A stretch of 64,000 nucleotides of DNA from Curtobacterium sp. MCLR17_036 (GCF_003234445.2 NZ_CP126269.1:2666001-2730000); one strand, 5' to 3'. Counted from the stretch's first letter, positions 1 through 7,943 are shown. Made by a program: numbers and translations. Notes: generated from the letters alone by a model not told the origin.

Positions 1-1
1 C

Positions 2-667
2 CCCCGTGGCACACGGCCCGACGTCGTGGACGGCAGCGCCTGGGTGGGGCTCTCGGCCTACGTCTTCGACGAGACCCGCGTGCCGCCGTTCCCGTCGGCG
101 GGCCGGCTCGGCCGGATGACCGAGGTGACGCTCGAGGTGCTGACGGTCGACGACCAGGGGCGGCACGGCGTGACGTACCGGACCGTCGACACGGCGAACG
201 TCCCGGCGATCGTCGCCGCACACGCGCTCCTCGGCGTGCCGTACACCTTCGCGCACGCCGGGTCGCGACGGCGCGGGGACACCGTCGCACACCGCTCGGT
301 CCGGCACAGCGGTCGCGTCCGGCACCCGTTCCGGTGGGCTCACTCGCTGCACCGGGACCGGGCGCCCGACGCTCCCCGACCCCGAGGGGCCGCCTCGGTC
401 CGGGTGCACGCGGGCGACGTCGTCGACACGCCCCTCGCCGCCGAGCTCACCACCCGCGCCGGCATCCACGCCCGGTACCTGGCGCAGACCCTCTTCTGGC
501 AACGACAGCACGCGCCGCTCACCGTCCGGTCCGCACGACTCGACCAGCTCGAGGGCGACCTGCCCGCGGCGGTCGGCCTGTCCGGGCTGTTCGACCGCGA
601 ACCGGACTCGCTGCTCGTGGTCGACGGCACGACCGTCCGGTACAGCTGGGGCGGGGTGATCCGGTGA
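2..667 (+). CDS. DUF2071 (YqjF-like) family protein, 5' end missing
   Basis: The reading frame is open from the first bases of the window, so the true start lies upstream; the GTG at 26 is internal. The visible part opens with DGSAWVGLSAYVFDETRVPPFP, which matches the DUF2071/COG3361 pattern (a D-G-x-AWVG segment followed by R-x-PP-x-P). The rest is a beta-rich, Arg-rich domain ending in a VDG-TTVRYSWGG strand. Members are cytoplasmic proteins of unknown function related to the acetoacetate decarboxylase fold. The stop overlaps the GTG of the next gene (GTGA), suggesting translational coupling. No catalytic role can be assigned. Confidence 0.75.
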   Translation, partial: PRGTRPDVVDGSAWVGLSAYVFDETRVPPFPSAGRLGRMTEVTLEVLTVDDQGRHGVTYRTVDTANVPAIVAAHALLGVPYTFAHAGSRRRGDTVAHRSVRHSGRVRHPFRWAHSLHRDRAPDAPRPRGAASVRVHAGDVVDTPLAAELTTRAGIHARYLAQTLFWQRQHAPLTVRSARLDQLEGDLPAAVGLSGLFDREPDSLLVVDGTTVRYSWGGVIR

Positions 668-1110
668 CCGGGCGACATGCGGACGACGACCCGTTCGACC
701 TCGACCGCTTCGTCCGTGCGCAGGAGGGCGTGCACGGGTCGGCGGTCGACGAGCTGCGGCGCGGACGGAAGACCTCGCACTGGATGTGGTTCGTGTTCCC
801 GCAGCTCGCGGGGCTCGGGCGGAGCGCCACCGCCCTGCGGTACGGGATCTCCGGGCCCGACGAGGCGCGGGCGTACCTCGCCCACCCCGTGCTCGGCGTC
901 CGCCTGCGCGAGGCCGCCGGGGTCGCGGCCGCGGCACCCGCGCCGACCGTGGAAGTGCTGCTCGGTGCGACCGACGCACTGAAGCTCCGGTCGTCGGCCA
1001 CGCTGTTCGCCCGGGTCGCCGACGAGCCGTCGCCGTTCCGAGCGGTGCTCGACCGCTGGTACGACGGCGCCGAGGACCCGGCCACCCTCCGGCTGCTCGG
1101 GGACCGCTGA
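664..1110 (+). CDS. DUF1810 family protein
   Basis: A 148-residue protein with the DUF1810 signature: DPFDLDRFVRAQ near residue 9, then GRKTSHWMWFVFPQLAGLG, then an EARAYLAHPVLGVRLRE segment. This covers the usual family length of about 140 residues. Function is unknown; members are small, soluble and mostly helical. I chose the GTG at 664 because it overlaps the stop of the DUF2071 gene in a GTGA junction and places the conserved DPFDLxRF close to the N terminus; the same frame is open further upstream but only as antisense-free readthrough of the previous gene. Likely co-translated with the upstream gene. Confidence 0.85.
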   Translation: MTGRHADDDPFDLDRFVRAQEGVHGSAVDELRRGRKTSHWMWFVFPQLAGLGRSATALRYGISGPDEARAYLAHPVLGVRLREAAGVAAAAPAPTVEVLLGATDALKLRSSATLFARVADEPSPFRAVLDRWYDGAEDPATLRLLGDR

Positions 1111-1245
1111 CACCGCGCCCCGTGGCACCGGAGCGCCGAGCGCAACACCGGTCGTATATCAGGTACGGTGATGCCGGACGGCGCAGTGCTGCGCTGCCCG
1201 ATCCCGAACCGACGCCCCCGGCGCCACGACCACGAAGGAACCCGC

Positions 1246-1896
1246 ATGCCGGTCCCCAGCAGCGCCCCGACCGAACACCAGCTGCTCCGCGACACCGTCC
1301 GCCACAAGATCCACGACGCGATCATGGACGGCACGCTGGTCCCCGGCGAGCGGCTCAACGACGACGAGCTCATCGCCTGGCTCGGCGTCTCCCGCACCCC
1401 GATCCGCGAGGCCCTGAGCCAGCTCGCCCGCGCCGGCCTGATCGAGATGGCGCCGAACCGCTACACGCGCGTCACGACGCCGAAGCCCGACGAGGTCGTC
1501 GAGGCCATCCAGACCCTCGGCGTGCTGTTCGGCGGCGTCGTCCGCCTGGCCGTGCCGCGGCTGGGCGCCGGCGCGCGGAAGAAGATCCTCGCGCAGCTCG
1601 ACAAGACCATCGCCGAGTTCCGGGCGCACGACGTCGGCGCCGTCAACCACGACGCCCTCGACGTGTTCGCGCTGTACGTCGCCGAGTGCGGCAACGCCAA
1701 CCTGCAGCGCGTCTGCCGCGACACCATGGACGGGCTGGCCTTCCGCCTGCGGCTGCCGAACCTCGACGAGCTCGTCGACTGGGACCGCATGACCGAGGAC
1801 TTCGTGCGCCTGCGGGCCGCCACCGAGTCCGGCGACAACGTCGCCGCCGAGCTGGCCACCGAGGCGATCCACCTGCTCCCCGGCGAGAAGCGCTGA
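1246..1896 (+). CDS. GntR family transcriptional regulator (FadR/FCD type)
   Basis: A 216-residue DNA-binding regulator. Residues about 13-75 form a winged helix typical of GntR: a DxI-DGTLVPGERLNDDELIAWLGVSRTPIREALSQL stretch, with the recognition helix at VSRTPIREAL. The remaining C-terminal part is helical and resembles an FCD ligand-binding domain, but it is short and the metal-binding Asp/His set is not obvious. The ATG at 1246 is preceded by GAAGGA at good spacing; an upstream in-frame ATG at 1168 has no ribosome site. The region around 1153-1175 is AT-richer (GTATATCA) and may hold the promoter. The ligand and target are unknown, since neighbours are unrelated. Confidence 0.85.
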   Translation: MPVPSSAPTEHQLLRDTVRHKIHDAIMDGTLVPGERLNDDELIAWLGVSRTPIREALSQLARAGLIEMAPNRYTRVTTPKPDEVVEAIQTLGVLFGGVVRLAVPRLGAGARKKILAQLDKTIAEFRAHDVGAVNHDALDVFALYVAECGNANLQRVCRDTMDGLAFRLRLPNLDELVDWDRMTEDFVRLRAATESGDNVAAELATEAIHLLPGEKR

Positions 1897-1922
1897 GCCC
1901 GCCTGTACTGCCGCACAGGAAC

Positions 1923-1950
1923 CGCCCGTCCTGCCGTCGCAGGACGGGCG
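1923..1950. terminator. Stem-loop terminator after the GntR gene
   Basis: A perfect 12-bp inverted repeat (CGCCCGTCCTGC and its complement) with a 4-nt loop lies 26 bases after the GntR stop. There is no T-run, which is normal for high-GC actinobacterial terminators. A CACGGGCCTCCCG fragment just downstream (about 1958-1971) looks like a remnant of the window's recurrent hairpin family. Confidence 0.6.
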
Positions 1951-2072
1951 TCGGGCGCACCACGGGCCTCCCGGTCGGCACGTCCGGACCCTCGCGGAGC
2001 CGCTCACAGAGTCCGGGTCCCGCCAGCCGGTAGCATCGGCCGGACCACCCGATCGCCCACCCGGAGCGCCAC

Positions 2073-2528
2073 ATGAGTCCCCGATCGACGGACCGAACCG
2101 CAGTCGCCGCACGTCTGGCCCAGGCGGTCGGCAAGATCAACCGGCGAGCCCGGTCCGACTCGGCCTCGCTCGGGTACGGACTCGTGTCCGCCCTGGCGAC
2201 CATCCAGAGCGACGGACCCCTGCGCCCCGGCGACCTGTCGCGGATCGAGGTGGTCACGAAGCCGACGATGACGCGCATCCTGACCGAGCTCGAGCAGCGC
2301 GGGTTCATCGAGCGCGAGGCCGACCCGACGGACGGCCGGGCCTTCATGGTGAGCGCGACCCCCGAGGGCATCGCGGCGGTCGAACGCGCACGCTCCGACC
2401 GCACCGGCATCGTCGCCGAGCTCATCGCCGAGCTCGACGAATCGGACGTCTCGGCCATCGCCGGAGCGCTCGACGCCCTCGAGCGCGTTGCCCAGGGCGA
2501 CGGCGTCCAGGAACCTCACACGTCCTGA
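2073..2528 (+). CDS. MarR family transcriptional regulator
   Basis: A 151-residue regulator with the MarR winged helix in the middle: LRPGDLSRIEVVTKPTMTRIL (helix-turn-helix, about residues 50-70), then LEQRGFIEREADPTDGRAF, the DxRxx wing, and a C-terminal dimer helix LDALERVAQ. The ATG at 2073 has GGAG seven bases upstream. It is flanked by a GntR gene and a secreted lysozyme-like gene on the same strand, with no divergent enzyme partner, so its target is unclear. Length and motifs fit the family well. Confidence 0.88.
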   Translation: MSPRSTDRTAVAARLAQAVGKINRRARSDSASLGYGLVSALATIQSDGPLRPGDLSRIEVVTKPTMTRILTELEQRGFIEREADPTDGRAFMVSATPEGIAAVERARSDRTGIVAELIAELDESDVSAIAGALDALERVAQGDGVQEPHTS

Positions 2529-2541
2529 TCCCGGATCGGCC

Positions 2542-2561
2542 GTTACCGAACCGTTACCGAA
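2542..2561. promoter_or_regulatory. Direct repeat GTTACCGAA-cc-GTTACCGAA (MtrA-like site)
   Basis: Two identical 9-bp copies of GTTACCGAA sit 11 bp apart, so on the same face of the helix. On the other strand this reads GGTAAC-N6-GGTAAC. Response regulator MtrA of actinobacteria is known to bind paired GTAAC-like repeats with roughly this spacing upstream of cell-wall hydrolase genes. The next gene downstream (ATG at 2808) encodes a secreted lysozyme-like protein. The 279-bp gap from 2529 to 2807 otherwise shows no gene; its length suggests a long 5' leader. Confidence 0.4.
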
Positions 2562-2807
2562 GGGTGGACGGACGGTTCTGCCAGCGTCCCTGGACGCGCT
2601 GTCCAGCCCGACGCGTCATGGTGTCGGCTCCGCCCACCGGCGGCCTCCCCCACGGCCGCCCGGGCGGACGGACGGGCCCCACACCACCGTCCGGTCCTCC
2701 CCGGCTGGCGGACCTCCCCACGACGACCGTGCCGAGCGCGGCGTCGACGTGTGCCCCCGCAGGGTGCGCGAGGAGTCCGCCGACGAGCCGCCCGACCACC
2801 GGAACCG

Positions 2808-3689
2808 ATGCCAGGACACACCCCCGAACCCACCCCGACCACCGCCTCGACCCGACGCGAGGCACTGGACACCCCCACCCGACGGGCTCGCCGGGCACTC
2901 CGCCGCCGCGCGACCATCGTCGCCGGTGGTGCCGCGGTCCTCGCGATCGCCGGCGGCGCCCTCACCGTGGGCACGCAGCCCGCGATCGGCGAGGCACTCG
3001 GCCTGCCGAGCGGCTCCGCCAGCGCCTCGGCGACGACGACGCCGCGGCCCGCCCTGAGCGGCACCGCCCTCGACCGCGCACAGGCCGCCGCGACGATCTC
3101 CACCGCGCAGACCGTCATGCGGACCGCGAACGACAAGACGGACACGAGCGCACTCGCCCGCCGCGTCGACGCCCTGAGCGACTACCGGCAGCTCTCCGGC
3201 GCCGCGCTGACGACCCGGATCTCGTCGACCGTCGCCTCCACCGCCCACGTCGAACAGGCGAGCGCGACGCAGGACCGACGGGACGTCGACGCGGAGGCCG
3301 CCGCGGCGGCGAAGGCCACTGCCCGTGCGCGTGCCGCCGCCGAGGCCGAGGAGCGGGTACGCGCGCTCGCCGCCGGCAACACGGTCGCGGGTGCGAAGGC
3401 GACCGCGACCTCGCTCGCGTCGTCCGGGTACGGCTGGGGCGCGGACCAGTTCCAGTGCCTCGACAACCTGTGGACCAAGGAGTCCGGCTGGGACTACCGG
3501 GCCGTCAACCCGAACGGCGGCGCGACCGGCATCCCGCAGGCGCTCCCCGGCTCGAAGATGGCGACGATCGCTCCGGACTGGCAGACGAACGCGACCACCC
3601 AGATCACCTGGGGGCTGCGCTACATCAGCGAGGCGTACGGCACGCCGTGCGCCGCGTGGGCGCACTCGCAGGCGAGCAACTTCTACTGA
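2808..3689 (+). CDS. Secreted lysozyme-like (aggregation-promoting factor C-terminal type) protein
   Basis: A 293-residue exported protein. After a proline/threonine start there is a basic patch (RRARRALRRRATIV) and a hydrophobic segment (AGGAAVLAIAGGALTVG, residues about 40-57) that is either a signal peptide or a membrane anchor. The middle (about 95-215) is Ala/Arg/Glu-rich and probably coiled coil. The last 80 residues carry the lysozyme-like pattern: QFQCLDNLWTKESGWDYRAVNP, then GATGIPQALPGSKMA, then ITWGLRYISEAYGTPCAAW. The Glu of KESGW is the expected catalytic acid and two Cys likely pair. Members cleave or remodel peptidoglycan. The ATG at 2808 was preferred over an upstream in-frame ATG at 2751 because it gives a normal export signal. 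Confidence 0.82.
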   Translation: MPGHTPEPTPTTASTRREALDTPTRRARRALRRRATIVAGGAAVLAIAGGALTVGTQPAIGEALGLPSGSASASATTTPRPALSGTALDRAQAAATISTAQTVMRTANDKTDTSALARRVDALSDYRQLSGAALTTRISSTVASTAHVEQASATQDRRDVDAEAAAAAKATARARAAAEAEERVRALAAGNTVAGAKATATSLASSGYGWGADQFQCLDNLWTKESGWDYRAVNPNGGATGIPQALPGSKMATIAPDWQTNATTQITWGLRYISEAYGTPCAAWAHSQASNFY

Positions 3690-3721
3690 GCCGACCCCTG
3701 GGGTGCGCGGTGACCGCGCGC

Positions 3722-3774
3722 CGGACGGACGCCGCGGCGCATCGCGCACCACGGGCCTCCCGGCCGTCCGTCCG
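3722..3774. terminator. Degenerate hairpin between convergent genes
   Basis: CGGACGGAC at 3722-3730 pairs with GTCCGTCCG at 3766-3774; the loop contains CACGGGCCTCCCGG. This is a decayed member of the hairpin family seen at 15649, 35219, 42670, 49762, 55960 and 61614, and sits between convergent stops, so it can serve both directions. Confidence 0.5.
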
Positions 3775-3780
3775 CCGGGG

Positions 3781-4089
3781 TCACCCCACCCGCGCGACGC
3801 GCACGTCGACGCGGGACAGCGGCAGCCCGTGCTCGGCGGCCGCGTCGAGGACGACGTCGTGGACGTCGCACGCGACGTCGGGCGCCGGCCGGACGCCGTC
3901 GGTCCCGATGACGACCCGGAGGACGTCGCCGTCGACGACGACCCGGGCGGACGTCCCGCCCGTCGTCAGACCGCGGACGGCCTGGACGGCGCTCGTGACG
4001 GTGGGTCGGGCGCGGTAGAGCTCGGCCACGCCGGGGACACCGGTGACCACGTGTTCGAGGGCGGCGAGGACGTCGTCGGTGGTGCTCAT
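3781..4089 (-). CDS. Small Asp23/Gls24-like protein, third gene of the sigma operon
   Basis: A 102-residue acidic protein with alternating strands and helices (residues 1-20 helical VLAALEHVVTGVPGVAELY; then SARVVVDGDVLRVVIGTDG; then a final SRVDVRVARVG strand). This strand-helix layout resembles the alkaline-shock Asp23/Gls24 fold of its upstream neighbour, in reduced form. Its ATG at 4089 overlaps the stop of the upstream gene as ATGA, so the two are translationally coupled. No enzyme motif is visible. It could be a partner or membrane-proximal adaptor of the larger Asp23-like protein; this is inference from order only. Confidence 0.6.
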   Translation of the reverse strand: MSTTDDVLAALEHVVTGVPGVAELYRARPTVTSAVQAVRGLTTGGTSARVVVDGDVLRVVIGTDGVRPAPDVACDVHDVVLDAAAEHGLPLSRVDVRVARVG

Positions 4090-4751
4090 CGGGTCCCCTC
4101 CGTGTCGGTGGCGTCGGTGGTGCCGGTCGCCCCGGGCGTCTCCGGCTCGGTGGCGGCGGGCGTCTCCGGCAGCAGGTCGCGGACCACGACGTCGACGCCC
4201 TCGACGACCAGGTCGGTCTGCTCGGACACGGCCCGGGCGACCGCACCGCGGACGAGGTCAGCGGTCGACGGGATCGCAGCGCCGGGCACGACCGCGAGTT
4301 CGACGACCACCCGCACCGGCGACCCGAGCACCGTCACGTCGCCGTCCAGGCGGCACCGGGCGATGAGCACCCCGGGGACGCCGTCGCCGGTGCGCCGGAT
4401 GAGCGACCGGATCGCGCCCTCGGTCATCACCGGCTGCTCGGACGCCGACCGGGGGCGGAGCGGCACGTCGCGGCCGGACCGGCTCTCGATCGAGATGTTC
4501 GCGAGCACGTTGCCGATCCACGACTCGTCGGCCGGGGCCTCGACGAGGGCAGCGGCCTCGAGCGAACCGTGCGACGCCTGCCGCACCCGCAGGATCGCCG
4601 CGAGGGCGTTCTGACAGGCCGCGGAGTCGTCGATGCTCGGGTCGGCCGGGCGCATGCCGGCGTCCAGGTAGTCGGCGAGCTCGTCGATCGTGTGACCGTC
4701 GAGGTCGTCGGGCTCGAGCGCGTCGAGCGGGGTTCCGTCGGGGGCGGTCAT
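4086..4751 (-). CDS. Asp23/Gls24 family envelope stress response protein
   Basis: A 221-residue protein in two parts. Residues about 15-60 (DGHTIDELADYLDAGMRP...CQNALAAILRVR) form a helical domain like the N-terminal part of anti-sigma-like partners. Residues about 95-185 match the Asp23/Gls24 core: MTEGAIRSLIRRTGDGVPGV, a VVVELAVVPGAAIPSTADLVR strand-helix, and LVVEGVDVVVRDL. The C terminus is a Thr/Glu/Pro tail. The ATG at 4751 overlaps the sigma factor stop (ATGA), and its own stop overlaps the next start the same way. Members are linked to alkaline and envelope stress; here it is coupled to an ECF sigma factor, so it may modulate that factor. Confidence 0.75.
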   Translation of the reverse strand: MTAPDGTPLDALEPDDLDGHTIDELADYLDAGMRPADPSIDDSAACQNALAAILRVRQASHGSLEAAALVEAPADESWIGNVLANISIESRSGRDVPLRPRSASEQPVMTEGAIRSLIRRTGDGVPGVLIARCRLDGDVTVLGSPVRVVVELAVVPGAAIPSTADLVRGAVARAVSEQTDLVVEGVDVVVRDLLPETPAATEPETPGATGTTDATDTEGTR

Positions 4752-5302
4752 CGCCAGGCCTCCATGAGTCGGATCATGTTCTTCCTCGCTCGGGACAGGA
4801 GCCCGCGGACCGTCGAGGGCGGCAGGTCGAGTTCGGCGGCGATCTCCTCGTACCGGTACTCGAGCACCTCCTTCATGATCCAGCACCGTCGTTGTGCGTC
4901 GGGGAGCTCGGCGAGCGCGCGCTCCACCGCTTCTTCTCGGGACCGGGCCTCGGCGACGCGTTCCGGGGCGTCGTCGGAGGGTGCTGCCACCTCGAGTTCG
5001 GTGACGTCGTCGTGGTCGCGTCGGGCACGGATGCGGTCGAGGCACTTCCGGCTCAGGATCCGCATGAGCCACGACTTCACGCGGGCCTGCTCGACGAGCC
5101 CGTCCAGGCGGTCCCACGCGGTGATGAAGGTCTCCTGCACGACGTCGTCGAGCTCGTCCGTCGAGCCGAGGGTGCGACGGGCGTAGGCGCGGAGCAGCGG
5201 GGTGTAGCGACGGATGAGGACCTCGAAGGCCCGGACGTCGCCGTCGGACGAACGGCCGGCGAGGACCGCGTCGTCGAGCTCGTCGAGGGGCTGGTGGTGC
5301 AC
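4748..5302 (-). CDS. ECF-type RNA polymerase sigma factor
   Basis: A 184-residue sigma-70 family protein of extracytoplasmic-function size. Region 2 is at about 22-95 (FEVLIRRYTPLLRAYARRTLG, DELDDVVQETFITAWDRL, VKSWLMRILSRKCLDRIRAR). Region 4 is at about 128-180 (ALAELPDAQRRCWIMKEVLEYRYEEIAAELDLPPSTVRGLLSRARKNM). Start is GTG at 5302 with AAGGAAG upstream. There is no conventional zinc-binding anti-sigma gene beside it; instead two Asp23-like genes follow with 4-bp overlaps. Likely controls an envelope-stress regulon and perhaps its own promoter. Confidence 0.9.
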   Translation of the reverse strand: MHHQPLDELDDAVLAGRSSDGDVRAFEVLIRRYTPLLRAYARRTLGSTDELDDVVQETFITAWDRLDGLVEQARVKSWLMRILSRKCLDRIRARRDHDDVTELEVAAPSDDAPERVAEARSREEAVERALAELPDAQRRCWIMKEVLEYRYEEIAAELDLPPSTVRGLLSRARKNMIRLMEAWR

Positions 5303-5501
5303 GACTTCCTTCTACTGGTGGTGGGTGGGGTTCAGCTGGGCACGGCCGTGCGACGTCGTCCGGACGGTGTCGGGTTCGAGCACGGTGACTCCTGTGTCGG
5401 ACCAGCGGGTCTGGATCCTCACCGGTGGGACGTACCGACGAGCCGTTCCGTCACACCCCGCTCGGCTTCCGTCGCGGCAGTCGGTGCGCGAGAGTGGACC
5501 C

Positions 5502-6143
5502 ATGTCGCTCGTCACCGCCGTCTGCCGCGTCGACCGTCTGCTCCCGGACTCGGGGACGATCGGGGTCACCGCCATCGACAAGCGCCCGGTCACCGGGGGC
5601 GTGCGGGTCCGGCCCCTCGGCCTGTACGCGGACGTCCAGGCGGACCGGAAGCACCACGGCGGCGAGGACCAGGCCGTCTACGCCTACGCCGACGAGGACG
5701 CCGCGTACTTCGCCGATGCGCTCGACCGCGAGGTCGCGCCCGGGCTGTTCGGCGAGAACCTGCGCACCAGCGGGGTCGACGTGACGGGAGCCGTGACCGG
5801 CGAACGCTGGCGTGTCGGCGAGACCCTCGAGCTCGAGGTGACGATCCCCCGGATCCCGTGCGGCACGTTCGCGCGGCGGATGGCGATCGACGGCTGGGTG
5901 CGACGCTTCGCCGACGAGGGGCGGCCAGGCGCGTACCTCCGCGTGGTGCGGTCCGGCACCGTCACCGCGGGCGACCCGATCGAGGTGACGTACCGCCCCG
6001 ACCACGGGGTGACCATCGGCGAGATCTTCGGCGACCTCTCGCCGGAGCGCGCACGATCGGTGCTCGAGTCCGGGGAGCGGCTGGCGCCGAAGGTCGTGCG
6101 GGACCTGTCGAAGGTCGCCGCTCGGGCTACAGCACCGCGGTGA
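5502..6143 (+). CDS. MOSC domain-containing protein (YiiM-like)
   Basis: A 213-residue soluble protein with the MOSC beta-barrel that handles molybdenum-cofactor sulfur. Visible motifs: GVRVRPLGLYADVQADRKHHGGEDQAVYAY, then LFGENLRTSGVDV, then the conserved Cys in TIPRIPCGTFARRM, and GWVRRFADEGRPGAYLRV. This is the YiiM layout, whose members reduce N-hydroxylated bases or act in sulfur transfer. ATG at 5502 gives the family N terminus (SLVTAVCRVDRLL). It is divergent from the sigma factor across 199 bp and its 3' end overlaps the convergent SDR gene by 17 bp. Confidence 0.85.
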   Translation: MSLVTAVCRVDRLLPDSGTIGVTAIDKRPVTGGVRVRPLGLYADVQADRKHHGGEDQAVYAYADEDAAYFADALDREVAPGLFGENLRTSGVDVTGAVTGERWRVGETLELEVTIPRIPCGTFARRMAIDGWVRRFADEGRPGAYLRVVRSGTVTAGDPIEVTYRPDHGVTIGEIFGDLSPERARSVLESGERLAPKVVRDLSKVAARATAPR

Positions 6144-6918
6144 GCACACCACCGTCCGCGCGGACCGCCGCGCCGTTCGTCGCCGACGCCCGTGGGCTGG
6201 CGAGCCACCGGACGACGTCGGCGATCTCCTGCGGGTCGAGGAACCGCTCGAGGAGCGTCGTGCGGTTCTGTCCGATGACCTCGTCGCGCACCTCGGCCAC
6301 GGGCACGGACCGTGCGGCGGCGACCGCTCCGACCGCGCCGGCGACGCCTTCGGAGTAGGTCGGTCCACCGAGCACGGTGTTCACGGTCACAGCGGTCCCG
6401 CGCGTCCGCTTCGCCAGGCCGTTGCCGAGCGCGGTGAGCGCAGCCTTCGTCACGCCGTAGTGGACCATGTCGACCGGCACGTTCACACCGGACTCGCTGC
6501 CGATCGAGATGATCCTGCCCCACCCGCGGTCCAGCATCGGGCCGAGGAGCCTGCGTGACAGGCGCACGGCACTCATCACGTTCACCTCGAAGTACCGGGC
6601 CCAGTCGTCGTCGGTGAGCTGGTCGAAGTCAGCGAGCCCGAACAGCCCGACGTTGTTGACGAGGACGTCGACGTCGCCGACCGACGACAGCAGCCGCTCG
6701 ACGGATCCTGCATCCGCGAAGTCGGCGACGATCCCGCGGGGAGCCGAGCCCGGGTGTGCGCTCCGGAGGCGCTCGACCGCGGCCTCGACGCGGGTGGCGT
6801 CGCGCCCGTTCACGACGACGTCGACCCCCTCGGCCGTCAACGCGTCGGCGACGGCGTACCCGATCCCCTGCGTCGACCCGCTGACGAAGGCCGACTTGCC
6901 GGTGAGTTGGAGGTCCAT
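6127..6918 (-). CDS. SDR family oxidoreductase
   Basis: A 263-residue NAD(P)-dependent short-chain dehydrogenase. The cofactor glycine motif GSTQGIG is at residues 14-20, NNVG at 88-91, a catalytic Ser near 141, and Tyr154-x3-Lys158. The VNGRDATR sequence after strand 2 suggests NADPH preference. Several members with this architecture act on 3-oxo compounds but the substrate cannot be read. ATG at 6918 has GGAACAC upstream. It is divergent from a MarR gene, with two palindromes between them, so it is almost certainly that regulator's target. Confidence 0.9.
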   Translation of the reverse strand: MDLQLTGKSAFVSGSTQGIGYAVADALTAEGVDVVVNGRDATRVEAAVERLRSAHPGSAPRGIVADFADAGSVERLLSSVGDVDVLVNNVGLFGLADFDQLTDDDWARYFEVNVMSAVRLSRRLLGPMLDRGWGRIISIGSESGVNVPVDMVHYGVTKAALTALGNGLAKRTRGTAVTVNTVLGGPTYSEGVAGAVGAVAAARSVPVAEVRDEVIGQNRTTLLERFLDPQEIADVVRWLASPRASATNGAAVRADGGVLTAVL

Positions 6919-6939
6919 GGTGTTCCCGTTCCGATCGCA

Positions 6940-6988
6940 TGACTTGCCTGGGCAAGTCACGCTACCCACCGTCGCTTGCCTGGGCAAG
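6940..6988. promoter_or_regulatory. Two MarR operators, TGACTTGCC-tg-GGCAAGTCA and partial copy
   Basis: The first palindrome (6940-6959) has perfect 9-bp arms around TG. The second (6975-6988) is CTTGCC-TG-GGCAAG with 6-bp arms. Their centres are 32 bp apart, about three helical turns. They lie between the SDR start (6918) and the MarR start (7008), so binding would shut off both promoters. This is strong visible evidence for autoregulation plus control of the SDR gene. Confidence 0.8.
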
Positions 6989-7007
6989 TCACGGATAGGA
7001 TGAGCAC

Positions 7008-7487
7008 ATGGCAGCCCCGTGGAGTGCGCAGGAACTCGAGACCTGGGCGGCGGTCGCGACGCTGCTGGAGCGACTGCCCGCGGCCCTCGACGCGCAGCTG
7101 CAGCGGGACAGCGGTCTGACGCACTTCGAGTACGGAGTGCTGTACGCGCTCGACGTCGCCCCGGACCGGCGCTTGCGGATGAGCGTGCTCGCCGGGTACG
7201 CGAGTTGCACGCTCTCCCGCCTGTCGCGCGCGGTGACGCGGCTCGAGGCCAAGCGATGGACCACGCGGGCGACGGATCCCGACGACGGCCGGTACACCCT
7301 GGCCCTCCTGACCCCGGCCGGGCACGACGTCGTCGCCCGGGCCACGCCGGCGCACCGGGCCCTCGTCGACCGTGTCGTCTTCGACGCCCTCGGCCCGGCC
7401 CGGGCACAGGCGCTCGGGGAGATCGCCCGTCACGTCTCGGCAGACCTCGGGCCGGAGGCATGGACGCCGCCGACACCGTCCCCCTGA
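7008..7487 (+). CDS. MarR family transcriptional regulator of the SDR gene
   Basis: A 159-residue MarR protein. Helix-turn-helix around LRMSVLAGYASCTLSRLSRAVTRLEAKRW (about residues 62-90), followed by the wing TRATDPDDGRYTLALLTPAG and C-terminal dimer helices. ATG at 7008 has GGAT upstream. Divergent from the SDR gene with duplicated operators in the shared 89-bp region. Family members sense small aromatic or oxidising compounds; the ligand here is unknown. Confidence 0.9.
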   Translation: MAAPWSAQELETWAAVATLLERLPAALDAQLQRDSGLTHFEYGVLYALDVAPDRRLRMSVLAGYASCTLSRLSRAVTRLEAKRWTTRATDPDDGRYTLALLTPAGHDVVARATPAHRALVDRVVFDALGPARAQALGEIARHVSADLGPEAWTPPTPSP

Positions 7488-7527
7488 GCAGCACGAGGCC
7501 GAGGGTCGCGGCGGTCCGCGCCCGGGG

Positions 7528-7911
7528 TCAGTCCGGCAGCGCGCAACGCGACGGGTCGAGCGGACGCTTCGCACGCGGCAGGCCGGCCACCACGAGGTCG
7601 TAGGCGTTCGCCACGAGGTCCTCCACCAGGGTCTCGTCGACCCCGCCCCCGGGAGCGATCGCGATCCAGTGCCGCTTGTTCATGTGCCACCCCGGCGAGA
7701 TCTCGTCGTGGTCGCGGACCAGTGCGGCACCGTGCGGCGGCGCGCACTTGAGGTTCACGATCGGGACCCCGCGCAGGACGGTGGCCATGAGGAACATCTT
7801 GTCGACGACCTTGTACACCAGGGCGCCCTCACCGAACGGCTCGGTCTCGCGCACCGCGGGCAACCCGGTCGCCGTGCGGATCGCGACCTCGTGCAGCTGC
7901 TCGCCGTCCAT
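7528..7911 (-). CDS. MmcQ/YjbR family DNA-binding protein
   Basis: A 127-residue protein matching the MmcQ/YjbR (CyaY-like fold) family: VRETEPFGEGALVYKVVDKMFLMA near the N terminus, VNLKCAPPHGAALV, PGWHMNKRHWIAI, and a final ETLVEDLVANAYDLVVAGLP helix. The length equals the family norm. Usually annotated as a DNA-binding protein although its role is not established. ATG at 7911; an open frame extends upstream but lacks conservation. It shares a divergent region with the Excalibur gene at 8053. Confidence 0.85.
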   Translation of the reverse strand: MDGEQLHEVAIRTATGLPAVRETEPFGEGALVYKVVDKMFLMATVLRGVPIVNLKCAPPHGAALVRDHDEISPGWHMNKRHWIAIAPGGGVDETLVEDLVANAYDLVVAGLPRAKRPLDPSRCALPD

Positions 7912-7943
7912 CTCCCCAGGATGCCGCACGGATCCCGCACGAT

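Noticed and set aside
2529..2807. Cyclic di-AMP (ydaO) riboswitch ahead of the lysozyme-like gene
   Set aside because: Conserved ydaO core segments were not found, only the GTTACCGAA repeat.
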